In this document: positions 4,421 to 5,651 of the stretch, piece after piece
How positions within the stretch are numbered: the stretch's first letter is position 1
Layout of the letters: every line of letters starts with the position of its first letter
Assembly (NCBI GenBank): GCA_023249715.1
Contig: JAHFCA010000102.1
Location: 1-5,651, forward strand
Direction: 5' to 3'
DNA: 5,651 nt
Source of the DNA: Elusimicrobiota bacterium
Lineage (GTDB): Bacteria > Elusimicrobiota > Elusimicrobia > 2-02-FULL-39-32
Notes under the pieces: generated by a model
What the model was told of the DNA's origin: nothing
The model's database searches: none
The model's input: the letters and a program-made list of their open reading frames with translations, nothing else
Program-made: the position numbers and the translations under genes

Positions 4421-5651
4421 CTCTGCTCGCCGCCACTAAAGGAGGGAGAACCTTTACGGGGCTTTTATTTTACGATGTGACAACTTTATTCCTTTTCTAC
4501 AAATCCTCAAACCCATTCTACAAAACAAAACTAGATCGCCCGCTCTTAGGATTTTTATCCATCGCCACTGTTTCGGGCCTGTATTCTATCGTCACACATA
4601 GATTGGGCTTTCTATTCTTAACTACGCTTTATATGCATGCCCTCAATTTTTATCTTTTTTATTCTCTGCGGGATGAAACATTTTATGATCGTTATTTAAA
4701 GTGGATAGAAGGCATAGGAATGGTGTTCGTCCTCATTCTATTTATTTTTCAATTTCAAGAGTTAGATGTTAAGAATATTTTTCCAAATGAAAACCTATTG
4801 AGCGCTGTTTTAAACTGCGGGCTTCTTATTTCTATCGCGCGCTTGCAGGATAAAGATCGCTATTCCCTTATCGGGGTATTTCCCACAATTCTATTTTTAA
4901 TGTCCCAACTACTTCTTTCTTCTCGTGGGGGAATCATCGCTTTGTCTTCTACCTTGTTCCTCTACCTCGCGCTCAATTGGAAAAAAGCCTTAAGACCGCT
5001 AGAAATATTTTTGGGATTTATTCTTTTGTGTTTAGCCCTGTGGCCGCAGAGTTTAAGGGATGTTTGTAATTCTTTTTTAAATCCCTTAGGGTATAGCCGG
5101 ACTATTATTTGGAAAGGAGCGCTCCAAACAATTCTTGCCCGTCCTTGGACAGGGTGGGGACTCGGAAATTTTGGCAATGCCTATCAACAATACAAACTGC
5201 CTGTGGAGTTTGAAATTGGAAGGTTTGAAAAAACAACGAATTTCGCTCATAATGAATTTCTGGATGTTTTTGCGCAGATGGGAATGGTTGGATTTATAGT
5301 CTATTGTTGGCTTATCTTCCTTATTTTTTATTCCGCGCTTAAAACTCTTAAAAACAACCCAAACAACTGGAAAAAGATCGCAGCCAGCCTTTGCCTTATT
5401 AGTTTAACGGTTCATAGTTTTTTTGATTTTATATTTCACTTGCCCATGCTTTTATTTTTGTTTTTAACTTTTTCCGCTCTTATTCTAGAAGAGGGAACCC
5501 AAACGTTTCCCTCTTTAACGGCTATAAAAAAATTAACGCTTCCCGCTTTTTTCTTAATGGGAACACTGTTTGCTTCTTATATTCTAAAAAATATTCCAGC
5601 AGAACATTCTAGGGCGCTCCTCCATTGGGCTCATCGGCTGAACCCCTACGA
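4399..5651 (+). CDS. O-antigen ligase / polymerase family membrane protein (Wzy_C), 3' cut
   Basis: The frame stays open from the end of pilD to the window edge, giving at least 417 residues without a stop. The start is taken as TTG 4399, overlapping pilD by 22 bases; upstream there is no ATG or GTG in frame near the pilD end, and GTG 4477 would remove the first hydrophobic segment. The protein is a chain of hydrophobic segments with the Wzy_C/WaaL pattern: SSRGGIIAL at about 174-182, ARPWTGWGLGNF at about 247-258, the large-loop AHNEFLDVFAQMGMVGF with His284, and HSFFDFIFHLP from 339. WaaL joins O-antigen to lipid A-core, Wzy polymerises O-units, and the related PglL/PilO enzymes move glycans onto pilin; the motifs do not separate them. 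Placement after pilD makes pilin glycosylation worth considering. The last residues (RALLHWAHRLNPY) look like the start of a TPR-type helix, so a C-terminal TPR region may follow. Confidence 0.82.
   Translation, partial: MGFLVLLTLLAATKGGRTFTGLLFYDVTTLFLFYKSSNPFYKTKLDRPLLGFLSIATVSGLYSIVTHRLGFLFLTTLYMHALNFYLFYSLRDETFYDRYLKWIEGIGMVFVLILFIFQFQELDVKNIFPNENLLSAVLNCGLLISIARLQDKDRYSLIGVFPTILFLMSQLLLSSRGGIIALSSTLFLYLALNWKKALRPLEIFLGFILLCLALWPQSLRDVCNSFLNPLGYSRTIIWKGALQTILARPWTGWGLGNFGNAYQQYKLPVEFEIGRFEKTTNFAHNEFLDVFAQMGMVGFIVYCWLIFLIFYSALKTLKNNPNNWKKIAASLCLISLTVHSFFDFIFHLPMLLFLFLTFSALILEEGTQTFPSLTAIKKLTLPAFFLMGTLFASYILKNIPAEHSRALLHWAHRLNPY

Noticed and set aside
4438..4446. AAAGGAGGG as the ribosome site for the ligase-like gene
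   Set aside because: No in-frame start codon lies at a workable distance; the nearest, GTG 4477, is about 30 bases away, and using it would remove a hydrophobic segment.
4962..5177. Antisense open frame of 71 codons in the 3' region
   Set aside because: The + strand frame is open for over 1.2 kb with clear Wzy_C motifs across the same bases.

Overview
The window is an AT-rich bacterial segment with every gene on the + strand. It joins the end of a housekeeping block (recG, coaD) to a set of type IV pilus / type II secretion-like genes: pilC, a FecR-domain gene, a major pilin and a prepilin peptidase. It ends inside a gene for a multi-spanning membrane protein of the O-antigen ligase (Wzy_C) family. 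The pilin has a GspG/PilA-like N-terminus, a KSKEGATKG stretch and a W-rich NCSHTDTK tail. From memory, this resembles pilins of Elusimicrobiota, Omnitrophota and related uncultured Gram-negative lineages. That placement is an impression and was not tested by a search.

Layout: 1-285 is the C-terminal end of RecG. A -35/-10 pair at 282-311 sits so close to a GTG start at 320 that coaD may be read from a leaderless or nearly leaderless mRNA. coaD and pilC overlap by 8 bases. pilC is followed after 20 bases by a secreted FecR-domain protein with a TTG start and a strong AGGAGG site. The pilin (2909-3382) has its own strong promoter (TTGACA, 17-base spacer, extended -10), a leader of about 60 bases, and a perfect 14-bp-stem terminator behind it.

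The 273-base gap between pilin and pilD is mostly filled by one long imperfect inverted repeat (3476-3646). Its arms are about 83 and 82 bases around a 6-base centre, with TTAA at both edges. The best reading is a miniature inverted-repeat transposable element (MITE) that landed at the tail of the pilin terminator. pilD follows 10 bases later, without a clear Shine-Dalgarno site. The ligase-like gene starts inside pilD (22-base overlap) and runs off the window.

How the genes could work together: the pilin is made in bulk as a monocistron, PilD cleaves it at G12/F13, and PilC is the inner-membrane platform for assembly. The FecR-domain protein may act in the periplasm. The Wzy_C protein may polymerise or transfer a glycan to lipid A or to the pilin. 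No assembly ATPase (PilB/GspE), retraction ATPase (PilT), secretin or alignment gene is in the window, so the machinery is split over several loci or continues elsewhere.
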